Shown: one piece after another, positions 23,503-32,317 of the stretch
Position numbering within the stretch: the stretch's first letter is position 1
Layout: the number at the start of each line of letters is the position of its first letter
Origin: an uncultured Succinivibrio sp.
Lineage (GTDB): Bacteria; Pseudomonadota; Gammaproteobacteria; Enterobacterales; Succinivibrionaceae
Length of the DNA stretch: 32,395 nt
Direction: 5' to 3'
NCBI GenBank assembly: GCA_900767695.1
Contig: CAAGAC010000054.1
Location: 1 to 32,395, forward strand
The notes under the pieces: generated by a model
Seen by the model: only the letters and a program-made list of their open reading frames with translations
The model's database searches: none
What the model was told of the DNA's origin: nothing
Program-made: the position numbers and the translations under genes

Positions 23503-23542
23503 GCAAGACACATGAAAAAGAACAGAATAGCTTTGTGCGCTT

Positions 23543-24952
23543 TTACACGTTGAAGCCGAAGTACTCGTTGGTGTTGTTGAAGGAGATGTCCTCGACGAGC
23601 TTTCCAAGGTACTCCATGTCGTCGGGGTACCAGCCCCTCTCGACCCAGGAGCCTATGAGGTTGCAGAGGATCCTCCTGAAGTACTCGTGGCGGGTGTAGG
23701 AGAGGAAGCTCCTGGAGTCGGTGAGCATGCCGAGGAAGTTGCCCAGCACCGAGAGGTTTGCAAACTGGGTCATCTGCTCGATCATGCCGGTCATGGTGTC
23801 GTTGAACCACCAGGCGGCGCCCTGCTGGATCTTGCCGCGGGCCTCAGGGCCCTGGAAGGCGCCGATGGCGGTGGCGATCACAGGGTTGTCGGCGGGGTTC
23901 AGCGAGTACCAGATCATCTTGGGCAGGGCGTTCTCCCGCATCAGGGTGTCCATGAGAGTCCCGATGGCCTGTGCGCAGCTGCAGTCGCCCATGTAGTCAA
24001 AGCCGGTGTCAGAGCCCAGGCGCTTGTACATCGCGGTGTTCGGATCGCGCACGGCGCCGAAGTGGATCTGCATCACCCAGCCGTACTTGGCGTAGCCTCG
24101 GGCAAGATGGATGAGGATCATGCTCTTGTACTTCTCGACCTCAAGCGGGGAGAGCGGCTTGCCGGCAACTCCCTTTTGGAAGATCTCCTCAAGCTCGGCA
24201 TCCGTGGCCCTGGTGCAGTAGACGTAGTCGACGCCGTGGTCGGCGGCGCGGCAGCCCATGGAGTTGAAGAACTCCATGCGCTTGTCGAGCGCCTCGAAGA
24301 AGCCCCTGCAGGTCGAGGTGTCCACCGAGGTCTCCCCGCCAACCTTCCTCACGTAGTCGCCAAAGCCGGGCTTCTCGACCTTCATGGCCTTGTCGGGGCG
24401 CCATGCTGGCAGCACCTTGCATGGAGCGTCCTTGTCGGCGGCGAGCTTCTTGTGCCACTCAAGCGAGTCTGCCGGATCGTCGGTGGTGCAGATGCACTTG
24501 ACGTTCGAGCGCCTGATTATGCCGCGCACGGACATCGAGGGATCCTTGAGCTTCTCGTTGCACTCGTCCCAGATCTCCTTGCAGGTCTTCTCGGAGAGCG
24601 TCTTGGTGATCCCAAAGTAGCGCTGCAGCTCCAGGTGGGTCCAGTGGTAGAGCGGGTTTCCGATGGCGCGGGGCAGCGTCTTGGCGAACATCTGGAACTT
24701 CTCGTAGGAGGTGCTCTTCTCGCCGGTGATCATGTCCTCGGGGATCCCGTTGCTCCTGATCATGCGCCACTTGTAGTGGTCGCCCGAGAGCCAGGCGTCG
24801 GTGATGTCGCGGAAGCGGTAGTCCTCGGCGATCTGGCGGGGGTTGATGTGGCAGTGGTAGTCGATGATCGGCATCATTGCGGCGTGATCGTGGAAGAGCG
24901 CCTTGGCGGCGGGGCTTTCAAGCAGGAAGTCCGCGTCCATGAATTTCTTCAT
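23543..24952 (-). CDS. uxaC: Uronate (glucuronate/galacturonate) isomerase
   Basis: Isomerises D-glucuronate to fructuronate and D-galacturonate to tagaturonate, the first step of hexuronate breakdown in the cytoplasm. Amidohydrolase-fold enzyme with metal ligands in YHCHINP (His33, His35), plus the family segments WRMIRSNG, CTTDDPADSLEWH, MQIHFGAVRDPN and GMLTDSRSFLSYTRHEYFRR. Length 469 matches E. coli UxaC (470). It is the last gene after dctP-dctQ-dctM on the same strand, 84 bases behind dctM, which ties that transporter to hexuronates. The next enzymes (uxaB, uxuB, uxaA, uxuA, kdgK) are not in the window. Confidence 0.97.
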   Translation of the reverse strand: MKKFMDADFLLESPAAKALFHDHAAMMPIIDYHCHINPRQIAEDYRFRDITDAWLSGDHYKWRMIRSNGIPEDMITGEKSTSYEKFQMFAKTLPRAIGNPLYHWTHLELQRYFGITKTLSEKTCKEIWDECNEKLKDPSMSVRGIIRRSNVKCICTTDDPADSLEWHKKLAADKDAPCKVLPAWRPDKAMKVEKPGFGDYVRKVGGETSVDTSTCRGFFEALDKRMEFFNSMGCRAADHGVDYVYCTRATDAELEEIFQKGVAGKPLSPLEVEKYKSMILIHLARGYAKYGWVMQIHFGAVRDPNTAMYKRLGSDTGFDYMGDCSCAQAIGTLMDTLMRENALPKMIWYSLNPADNPVIATAIGAFQGPEARGKIQQGAAWWFNDTMTGMIEQMTQFANLSVLGNFLGMLTDSRSFLSYTRHEYFRRILCNLIGSWVERGWYPDDMEYLGKLVEDISFNNTNEYFGFNV

Positions 24953-24995
24953 CTTTATGTCCTGTGTTCTGTTTCTTGTTTGGTTGGTTCAAAGT

Positions 24996-25015
24996 GCGGG
25001 CGCCTGCGCGCCCGC
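24996..25015 (-). promoter_or_regulatory. Intercistronic hairpin between dctM and uxaC
   Basis: GCGGGCGC and GCGCCCGC form an 8-base stem with a four-base loop. There is no T-run, so a role in mRNA processing or stability is more likely than termination. Confidence 0.5.
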
Positions 25016-25036
25016 GATCGCTTCATGTTTCAAGAG

Positions 25037-26380
25037 CTACTGCATTCCGAGCATGGCCTTGGCGGTCGCGCCCATGGATGCGTCGTAGCCTGCCGCCTGC
25101 GGGAGCCAGCTTGAGAGGAACGGCAGGTAGGTGATGGCCATCAGCACGATGAGGATCACCGCGTAGTAGGGCAGGATCTTGGTCATCACCCTCTCGATGG
25201 TGGTCTTGCCCACCTTCACGCCGACGAACAGGATGTTGCCGACCGGCGGGGTGATGAGGCCGATGCAGAGGTTGAAGGTGATGATGATGCCGAACTCGAC
25301 CGGGCTCAGGCCGCAGCTTATGGCCACGGGCAGGAAGATCGGCGTGAAGATCAGCACTGCCGGGGTGGTGTCGAGGAAGGTGCCGATGAAGAGCAGGAAG
25401 ATGTTGATGATCAGCATGATCACTATCTTGCTGTCGGATATGCCCCTGAGCAGGCTGCCCACGGCGTCGGGGATCTGCACGAAGGAGATCACCCAGGACA
25501 TGATCGAGGAGACGCCGATGAGCAGGATGATGATGCCGGTCATCTCCGAGGAGTCGCGGTAGATCTTCATCAGGGTCTTGAGGCTGATGGTCCTGTAGCA
25601 CACCGAGAGGAAGAGCGAGTAGACCACGGCCACGATGGCGCCCTCGGTCGCGGTGAACGCGCCGGCCACGATGCCGCCGATGACGATGATGATGAGCAGC
25701 AGCGAGGGCAGGGCCTCAAGGGTTACCTTGGCGGCAAGGGCGAGGGTGACCTTCTGGCTGTCGCCGCGGTAGCCCTTGCGCTTGGCGATGATGCCGGCGA
25801 CCACCATGCAGGCGAGGCCCCAGAGGATGCCCGGGACGTAGCCTGCGAGGAAGAGCGCGGCGACCGAGGTGCCGCCCGAGACCAGCGCGTAGGTGATGAG
25901 CACGTTCGAGGGCGGGATCAGGAGGCCGGTGGGGGCGGTAGCGATGTTGACGGTCGCCATGTAGTCGCGGTCGTAGCCTTCCTTGACGGCGATCGGCCCG
26001 ATGATGGTGCCCATCGCGGAGGCCGCGGCGACGCCGGAGCCTGAGATCGCGCCGAAGAGCATGTTGGCCATGGCGTTGGTGTGAGCGTAGCAGCCGGGGA
26101 GCTTGCCCACGAGGAGCCTCGCGAAGTTCATGAGCCTCAGCGCGATGCCGCCCTGGTTCATGATGTTGCCCGCCAGGATGAAGAAAGGGATGGCGATCAG
26201 GGTGAACACCGAGATGCCGGTGAAGGTGCGCTGAGCGCCGGTGGTGAGCATCAGCCCGAAGTCGAGGGCGACGCCGCCGGCGATGAGCGAGGAGATCGCA
26301 ATTGCGATGCAGATGGGCACGCCGAGCACGAGGAGCACGACCATGCCGAGGGCGAGGATCAAGCCTACAGTTGCAGTCAT
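25037..26380 (-). CDS. dctM: TRAP transporter large membrane subunit (DctM), uronate-linked
   Basis: Permease subunit of a second TRAP transporter, 447 residues with about 12 hydrophobic segments. Family landmarks: IAIPFFILAGNIMNQGGIALRL, ISGSGVAAASAMGTIIGPIAVKEGYD, APTGLLIPPSNVLITYA, GAFTATEGAIVAVVYS, GTFLDTTPAVLIFTPIFLP and IGLITPPVGNILFVG. The sequence differs clearly from the first DctM at 10355, so this is a separate paralogue and not a recent duplication. It begins 12 bases after dctQ and precedes uxaC. Hexuronate import is inferred from that linkage. Confidence 0.95.
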   Translation of the reverse strand: MTATVGLILALGMVVLLVLGVPICIAIAISSLIAGGVALDFGLMLTTGAQRTFTGISVFTLIAIPFFILAGNIMNQGGIALRLMNFARLLVGKLPGCYAHTNAMANMLFGAISGSGVAAASAMGTIIGPIAVKEGYDRDYMATVNIATAPTGLLIPPSNVLITYALVSGGTSVAALFLAGYVPGILWGLACMVVAGIIAKRKGYRGDSQKVTLALAAKVTLEALPSLLLIIIVIGGIVAGAFTATEGAIVAVVYSLFLSVCYRTISLKTLMKIYRDSSEMTGIIILLIGVSSIMSWVISFVQIPDAVGSLLRGISDSKIVIMLIINIFLLFIGTFLDTTPAVLIFTPIFLPVAISCGLSPVEFGIIITFNLCIGLITPPVGNILFVGVKVGKTTIERVMTKILPYYAVILIVLMAITYLPFLSSWLPQAAGYDASMGATAKAMLGMQ

Positions 26381-26392
26381 TTTCAGTTCTCC

Positions 26393-26905
26393 TTAGTCTT
26401 CAGCCTTCTGCACGCCGTACTGCGACGCGTCGCCCGAGCCCAGGATCCTGAGCATGTCCATGAGGTTCATGAGGCTGTAGAGCATGATGATCACGCCGCT
26501 TATGGGCAGCACCGAGTAGACGAGGCCCATGCTGATGCCCAGCGAGTTGGTGACCTGGGTCGAGTTCTCCGAGGCGATGTCGTAGCCGCCGATGGTCAGC
26601 AGGAAGAGCGCGGTGAGGAACACCAGCACCTCGGAGAAGGCGTCAAGCCAGATCCTCGGCTTGCCGGTGAGCTTGGCCGAGAGGAAGGTCATCGCCAGGT
26701 GCCCGCGCTTGCCGAACACGTAGGCGGCCGCGAGGATCGAGAGCCAGGTGAAGCTGTAGGTCACGATCTCCTCGGATATGGTGCTGGGCGAGTTGAAGAA
26801 ATAGCGCGTGACGATCTGGTAGGTGCCCACGATGGTCATCTCCACGAAGAGGACGACGCAGATGGTCATCACGACGCGGTCTAGCAGTGTGCGCAAAGCC
26901 TGCAT
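26393..26905 (-). CDS. dctQ: TRAP transporter small membrane subunit (DctQ), uronate-linked
   Basis: Four-helix partner of DctM, 170 residues. Hydrophobic segments at about 10-30, 45-65, 85-108 and 125-150; the first loop carries QIVTRYFFNSPSTISEEIVTYSFTW, the typical small-subunit region. It follows dctP after a 182-base gap filled with hairpins and is nearly contiguous with dctM. Confidence 0.92.
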   Translation of the reverse strand: MQALRTLLDRVVMTICVVLFVEMTIVGTYQIVTRYFFNSPSTISEEIVTYSFTWLSILAAAYVFGKRGHLAMTFLSAKLTGKPRIWLDAFSEVLVFLTALFLLTIGGYDIASENSTQVTNSLGISMGLVYSVLPISGVIIMLYSLMNLMDMLRILGSGDASQYGVQKAED

Positions 26906-26934
26906 GATTGACTCCGTTTCATGTGTCTAGGGAA

Positions 26935-27073
26935 CAGGCGGCGGACCCTGCCGCCTGCATGGAATGCAGGGCCATCGCCCTGCCAGGAGGCTCTTGGCCT
27001 CCTGGGATCCGCCGTCCCGGGCAGCGCCCGGGAGGCTATTGATGGGGCCGGGCCTGCTGCGCAGCAGGCCCGG
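26935..27073 (-). repeat. Run of five hairpins between dctP and dctQ
   Basis: Five perfect inverted repeats stand in a row: CAGGCGGC/GCCGCCTG (26935-26957), GCAGGGC/GCCCTGC (26966-26983), CCAGGAGGC/GCCTCCTGG (26983-27005), CCCGGGC/GCCCGGG (27016-27032) and the 13-base arms CCGGGCCTGCTGC/GCAGCAGGCCCGG (27048-27073). None has a T-run, and their sequences differ from one another. The array starts 14 bases after the dctP stop and could shield dctP mRNA or reduce expression of dctQM. Confidence 0.75.
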
Positions 27074-27087
27074 GGCTTCAGGTCCTG

Positions 27088-28086
27088 TTACTTGTGGGCC
27101 TCGTTGTAGGCGGAGGCCTCGTCGTACATGGCCTTCATCGCAGGGTTCTCTTTGAGGAGCTTCTCGTGGAGAGGAAGCACCTTGTTGCGGAACTCCGAGG
27201 TGTCGACATTGATGAACTCGACGCCCATCTTCTTGGCCTGCTCCTTGGCCTCGGCTATGCGCTTGTGCCATGCGGCGAACTCGGCCTTCTGGGCCTCCTG
27301 GGCGGCATCCTCGAACACCTTGCGGTCCTCGGGGGAGAGCGAGGAGAGGAACTTCTCGGAGCCGACGATCATGTCAGGGCACATCTGGTGGCCGTCGTAG
27401 GTGAAGTACTTGCAGACCTCGCCGTGCTTCTGATCGGTCAGGGCCAGCTCGTTGTTCTCGGCGCCGTCGATCACGCCCTGCTGCAGGGCGGAGTAGACCT
27501 CGCCGAAGCTCATCGGGGTCGCGGCCGCGCCGAAGGCGTTCATCATCGCGACGTTGGTCGGGCCTGCCTGCACGCGGAACTTCTTGCCCTTGAGGTCGGC
27601 GACCGACTTGATCGGGGTCTTGGAGTAGAAGTTGCGGGTGCCGGCGGTGAAGGCGCCGAGGCACTCGAAGCCGTCCTGCTTGGCGTTGGCGGAGAGCTCC
27701 TTCAAGACCTTGGGCTGGGAGATGAAGCCCTCGTAGGCCTTCTCGGAGGTGAAGAGGTAGGGCACGGAGAAGATGCCGTAGATCTTGTCGAAGGACTCGA
27801 TGTTGGCAGTCGAGACCGAGAGGAACTGGACCACGCCCTGCTTGACGAGCTCGAGGACCTTCTCGTTGGCGCCAAGGGTGCTGTTCGGGAAAATCTGGAC
27901 GTCGTACTTGTCGCCGGCCTTGCTCTCGACGTAGTTCTTGAAGGCTACGAAGCCGATGTGATCGGGGTGGGTCTCGATCTGGGTGTGGGAGACCCTCACC
28001 ACGGTCTTGGCAAGGGCGGCCTGGGAGGAGAGTGCGAATGCCGCGGCGACGGCGAGTGCTGTTCCCAAAATTTTCTTGAAATGCAT
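27088..28086 (-). CDS. dctP: TRAP transporter periplasmic binding protein (DctP), probably hexuronate-binding
   Basis: Periplasmic receptor of the second TRAP system. Signal peptide HFKKILGTALAVAAAFALSS with cleavage after AALA. DctP-family landmarks: HPDHIGFVAFKNYVE, NSTLGANEKVLELVKQG, the conserved Arg in GKKFRVQAGPTN expected to bind the substrate carboxylate, and SALQQGVIDGAENNE. Start at 28086 is supported by AGGAAG eight bases upstream; a 35-codon longer frame lacks a site. Length 332. First gene of dctP-dctQ-dctM-uxaC, so galacturonate or glucuronate is the likely ligand. Confidence 0.94.
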   Translation of the reverse strand: MHFKKILGTALAVAAAFALSSQAALAKTVVRVSHTQIETHPDHIGFVAFKNYVESKAGDKYDVQIFPNSTLGANEKVLELVKQGVVQFLSVSTANIESFDKIYGIFSVPYLFTSEKAYEGFISQPKVLKELSANAKQDGFECLGAFTAGTRNFYSKTPIKSVADLKGKKFRVQAGPTNVAMMNAFGAAATPMSFGEVYSALQQGVIDGAENNELALTDQKHGEVCKYFTYDGHQMCPDMIVGSEKFLSSLSPEDRKVFEDAAQEAQKAEFAAWHKRIAEAKEQAKKMGVEFINVDTSEFRNKVLPLHEKLLKENPAMKAMYDEASAYNEAHK

Positions 28087-28223
28087 GATTGTGTCTTCCT
28101 TATGTGTCCTGAGTGCGCGAAAGCGCAAGTAGATGCTTGTCCTAGTTGCAAGCTCCGGGAGGGCGGCAGGCCCATTCGGAGATATTGGCATTCGGCCGCC
28201 GCCCCCCTTTGCTTACATTCGTG

Positions 28224-28229
28224 ATTATA
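28224..28229 (-). promoter_or_regulatory. Candidate -10 box for the uronate TRAP operon
   Basis: A perfect TATAAT on the minus strand, about 138 bases upstream of dctP. The corresponding -35 region (CATTTT) is poor, which would suit a promoter needing an activator or a weak basal promoter. It implies a start near 28217. Confidence 0.45.
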
Positions 28230-28269
28230 GAAACGGGTTGCGGAGCAAAATGTGTGCCCTGTCTCAAAT

Positions 28270-28305
28270 CCGGTATCCTTGTATACTTGTATACAAGGAT
28301 ACCGG
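28270..28305. promoter_or_regulatory. 36-bp perfect palindrome, probable operator
   Basis: The 17-base arm CCGGTATCCTTGTATAC is mirrored exactly after a TT spacer. Within it the TTGTATACAA core is itself symmetric, resembling GntR/FadR-family operators such as those of hexuronate regulators (UxuR/ExuR sites have a GGTATACC core). It lies about 185 bases upstream of dctP and roughly 50-90 bases upstream of the TATAAT box. Control by a uronate-responsive regulator is inferred; none is encoded in the window. The dyad could also fold into a transcript hairpin. Confidence 0.65.
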
Positions 28306-28478
28306 TAACAGTATTGAAATAAAAGGATATTTAACTGCAAAAATGTCCTGAAAACGGCATTTTTACTGCCAAGGCGCTCGTGCGCGGTGGCTTGTTTTCC
28401 CTGGCTTGGGCGGCATTTGCCGCAAACGGTTGTGGGACAAGCTGAGCGCCTGGGGAGAAAAAGACGGGGCAGGGGCGG

Positions 28479-28509
28479 AAAAAAAAGGGGGCGGCCTCAG
28501 GCCGCCCCC
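28479..28509 (-). terminator. Terminator after asnS
   Basis: GGGGGCGGCCT and AGGCCGCCCCC form an 11-base stem around a single central base, followed on the minus strand by eight T. It begins 20 bases after the asnS stop and is the clearest terminator in the window. Confidence 0.92.
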
Positions 28510-28529
28510 TCCATGCGCCTTGGGCGCAG

Positions 28530-29930
<1,401 letters not shown>

Positions 29931-29935
29931 TTGCC

Positions 29936-30475
29936 TTAGTTTTTCCTGTCGACTACAAGTTGGTTGCGGTATTGCGGATCGAGGTGCCCGGCGTGGGTCC
30001 TGATGAGGAACATCCCGCGGGGGCGCTTCTTCTCATTGACCACGAGGGCCGGGAGGTTGCGCGTGCGCTGGTCGCGCAGGAAGCCCTCAAGCTCCTGCGC
30101 GCAATGCTCGCCTGCAAGGCGCGACTCAATCTGGATCTCCCCGCCGCCTTCGAGCTTCACGGTGCCGGTCACCACGGTGATCCCGCGCGCGGCCTCGATG
30201 GACTCGACTTTTCCCAAGGTGTGCCTGCCGTTTAAGAACAGGATGCGCACCTGGGCGTAGAGGAAGAAGCTCTTGCCGGCCAGGGCCAGGAAGAGCGCGC
30301 AGAAGGCGACCTGGGTCCAGGGCACGTGGTGCTGCGAGTTGATGAAGGTGTAGATGGCGAGGACTATGCCCACGCCGGCCATGAAGCCGTAGATGATCCC
30401 GAACACGAGCTGGGCCGTGCCCATGCGCGGCTCGAAGGAATTGCGGCGGCGCTCGATCTCCTCACGGCTCTGCAT
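29936..30475 (-). CDS. Two-helix membrane protein of unknown function
   Basis: Not recognised. The 179-residue protein has a charged N terminus (QSREEIERRRNSFEP), two membrane segments at about 22-46 and 54-80, and a soluble C-terminal half (about 85-179) rich in beta-type sequence, including GKVESIEAARGITVVTGTVKLEGG. Such a layout recalls small DUF3592-like membrane proteins, but this is only a resemblance. The start at 30475 has GGAAG seven bases upstream and lies inside the end of the lipoprotein gene (14-base overlap). asnS follows after five bases. Confidence 0.8.
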   Translation of the reverse strand: MQSREEIERRRNSFEPRMGTAQLVFGIIYGFMAGVGIVLAIYTFINSQHHVPWTQVAFCALFLALAGKSFFLYAQVRILFLNGRHTLGKVESIEAARGITVVTGTVKLEGGGEIQIESRLAGEHCAQELEGFLRDQRTRNLPALVVNEKKRPRGMFLIRTHAGHLDPQYRNQLVVDRKN

Positions 30476-30929
30476 CTGAAAGCTTCCCGTTGTAGGTGGC
30501 GGATGGATTGAAGGGCGACTCCTCGTCGTCAACAAACCAGACCTTGACCTCGGCGCTGGCGCGCGCGTTGATCATCGGGCTGCCCATGGTCTCAAGCGAG
30601 ACCGGGCGGGCGAGGTTCGCCGGCACGAACTCGGTGAGCACGACGTCCTGGCGCGGGGCCACCTCGCGCTTATCGGCGTCCTCGCCTGCGGCCATCGGCG
30701 AGCCGTTCACGGCCACGCGGGTGGTGATGCGGCGGATCTTGAGGGGCTCGAGCGACGAGTGCCTGATGGTGCAGGTGACGTTGAAGCCTTCCTTGCCGTT
30801 GTTCTGCGCGGCCTGCACGCTGGTGATGGCAAGCTCCGGCTTCTTCGAGCCGTCGGGGAGCGACGAGCAGGCGCCAAGCGCCAGTGCCGCCGCGATGGTG
30901 ATGGGGATAAGGGTCTTATTCATTCTCAT
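30462..30929 (-). CDS. Small lipoprotein of unknown function
   Basis: A 155-residue protein with a lipoprotein signal (NKTLIPITIAAALALGAC, lipidated Cys21). The mature part is a single beta-rich domain: NVTCTIRHSSLEPLKIRRITTRV followed by VKVWFVDDE, a pattern like YcfL/DUF1425 or LEA14-type immunoglobulin-like domains; I cannot choose between them. The first Met at 30929 and a second two codons on (30923) are both possible, and neither has a strong ribosome site. It heads the operon with the two-helix membrane protein and asnS. Confidence 0.8.
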   Translation of the reverse strand: MRMNKTLIPITIAAALALGACSSLPDGSKKPELAITSVQAAQNNGKEGFNVTCTIRHSSLEPLKIRRITTRVAVNGSPMAAGEDADKREVAPRQDVVLTEFVPANLARPVSLETMGSPMINARASAEVKVWFVDDEESPFNPSATYNGKLSDAEP

Positions 30930-31271
30930 GCTGCGCCGGAGAGTCCGGCATCCGTCCCAAGGCCGCGCGGCGGTGCGCCGCGCGGCAAGTCAGGAGAGGA
31001 TTATACAACGCCGCCGCGGGTGCTTTAAGACAGGCGGCCGCGGCGGTAGTGAGCTTTCAGGAGGCTTGCCGGGGTTTTGCGCAACAAATCTGAAATGTTT
31101 GGAAAAACGCTGCAAATTTTAAGTCAACTAACTGATATGCAAGATCTTGCATTTGCAGAAATAAAAAAAATTGCAAAAAATCTGCGCCGCCTTCAGGAAA
31201 AGCTACTAGCATAGCGGCTGTGAATAGGCGCGGGGACGACCCCAAGCCGCAGTTAACTTCAGGACAGACAA
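30930..31271. other. Divergent intergenic region between lipoprotein and BASS transporter genes
   Basis: No credible gene. The left part holds G/C-rich dyads: two copies of the self-palindromic GCCGCGCGGC (30962-30971 and 30977-30986), and the CCGCCGCGG/CCGCGGCGG pair near 31011-31041. The part from about 31085 to 31190 is strikingly A/T-rich for this genome and carries a 16-base palindrome. Promoters for both flanking genes must lie here, but I could not place them reliably. Confidence 0.5.
31137..31152. promoter_or_regulatory. 16-base perfect palindrome, possible operator
   Basis: ATGCAAGATCTTGCAT is a complete palindrome in the A/T-rich stretch 120 bases upstream of the BASS transporter start. 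Further TGCAAA/TTGCAA-type words flank it. Size fits a dimeric repressor or activator; the protein is unknown. Confidence 0.45.
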
Positions 31272-32261
31272 ATGAACGCTCTCAAGACGCTCGCCGCAAT
31301 CTCGGCCTTCTTCGGGAAGACCTTCGCGCTGTGGGTGATCATCTTCTCGATCATCGCTTACTTCGAACCCTCCTGGTTCTCAGGCCTCGCCCCCTACATT
31401 TCGGTGCTGCTCGGCGTGGTCATGTTCGGCATGGGCCTGACCCTCACCGCCAAGGACTTCTCCGAGGTCCTGACCCGCCCGTTCGAGGTGCTCATCGGCA
31501 TCGTCGGCCAGTTCGTGATCATGCCGTGCCTGGCGTGGGCGCTGTGCACCATCCTCAACCTCCCGCCCGAGATCGCCGTCGGCGTGATCCTGGTCGGCTG
31601 CTGCCCGGGCGGCACCTCCTCGAACGTCATGACCTTCCTGGCGCGCGGCGACGTGCCGCTCTCGGTCACCATCACCGCCTGCACCACCGTGCTGGCCCCG
31701 TTCGTGACCCCGGCCCTCATCTACCTCTTCGCCTCCAAGTGGGTCGACGTCTCGGTGAGCGCCATGTTCCTCTCCATCGTCAAGATCGTGGTGATCCCCA
31801 TCGTGCTCGGCATCGTGATCAACACCCTCTTCCGCCGCGCCGTGCGCAAGGCGGTGGTCTGCCTGCCGCTCATCTCAGTCGCAGCGATCGTCTCCATCGT
31901 CTGCGCGGTCGTCGCGGTCAGCCACGACAAGCTTGCCGAGACCGGCCTGCTCATCTTCGTGGTCGTGATCCTCCACAACTGCCTGGGCTACCTCCTCGGC
32001 TACCTGCTGGGCAAGGCCTTCCACCTGAGCCTCCACAAGAAGAAGACCCTCGCCATCGAGATCGGCATGCAGAACTCCGGCCTGGGCGTGGCGCTGGCCA
32101 TGGCCCACTTCTCGCCGGTCTCCGCGGTTCCGTCCGCGATCTTCTCGGTCTGGCACAATATCTCGGGCCCGATCATCTCCACCATATTCAACAACCTCAA
32201 CGATCCCGACGCGGTCGATCCGCAGAAGGAAGCGGAGGATGCCCAGGCGCAGGACGCCTGA
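31272..32261 (+). CDS. Bile acid:sodium symporter (BASS) family transporter
   Basis: Secondary transporter of the inner membrane, 329 residues with about nine to ten hydrophobic segments. BASS landmarks: VLLGVVMFGMGLTLTAKDF, VGCCPGGTSSNVMTFLARGDVPLSV (substrate/sodium crossover region), TPALIYLFASKW and EIGMQNSGLGVALAMAHF. These resemble the PanS/YocS group, which moves organic anions such as ketopantoate, but the substrate cannot be told from sequence. AGGA lies about eight bases before the ATG. Single-gene unit with its own upstream control region. Confidence 0.92.
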   Translation: MNALKTLAAISAFFGKTFALWVIIFSIIAYFEPSWFSGLAPYISVLLGVVMFGMGLTLTAKDFSEVLTRPFEVLIGIVGQFVIMPCLAWALCTILNLPPEIAVGVILVGCCPGGTSSNVMTFLARGDVPLSVTITACTTVLAPFVTPALIYLFASKWVDVSVSAMFLSIVKIVVIPIVLGIVINTLFRRAVRKAVVCLPLISVAAIVSIVCAVVAVSHDKLAETGLLIFVVVILHNCLGYLLGYLLGKAFHLSLHKKKTLAIEIGMQNSGLGVALAMAHFSPVSAVPSAIFSVWHNISGPIISTIFNNLNDPDAVDPQKEAEDAQAQDA

Positions 32262-32269
32262 GCGCGGCA

Positions 32270-32290
32270 GCCTCCGGCTGAAGCGGAGGC
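32270..32290 (+). terminator. Hairpin after the BASS transporter gene
   Basis: GCCTCCG and CGGAGGC form a 7-base stem with a seven-base loop nine bases after the stop. There is no T-run, so termination is doubtful. Confidence 0.4.
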
Positions 32291-32317
32291 AGATGCATAG
32301 AGGAAGGGCGGCCCAAG

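Larger units (their letters stand above)
28087..28478. other. Intergenic control region of the uronate TRAP operon; no gene seen
   Basis: About 390 bases between dctP and the asnS terminator, partly A/T-rich (28205-28370). It holds a TATAAT box, a 36-bp palindrome and a second dyad, AAAAATG/CATTTTT near 28339-28364. The open frames crossing it show no ribosome site or recognisable product. Confidence 0.55.

Noticed and set aside
23687..25114. Long plus-strand open frame opposite uxaC
   Set aside because: Antisense shadow of a well-supported uronate isomerase gene.
27094..28224. Long plus-strand open frame opposite the second dctP
   Set aside because: Leu/Val/Gly/Glu-rich shadow without recognisable domains; dctP is clear on the other strand.
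31057..31245. 62-codon minus-strand frame between the lipoprotein and BASS genes
   Set aside because: Begins at TTG without a ribosome site; Phe-rich content follows from the A/T-rich island.
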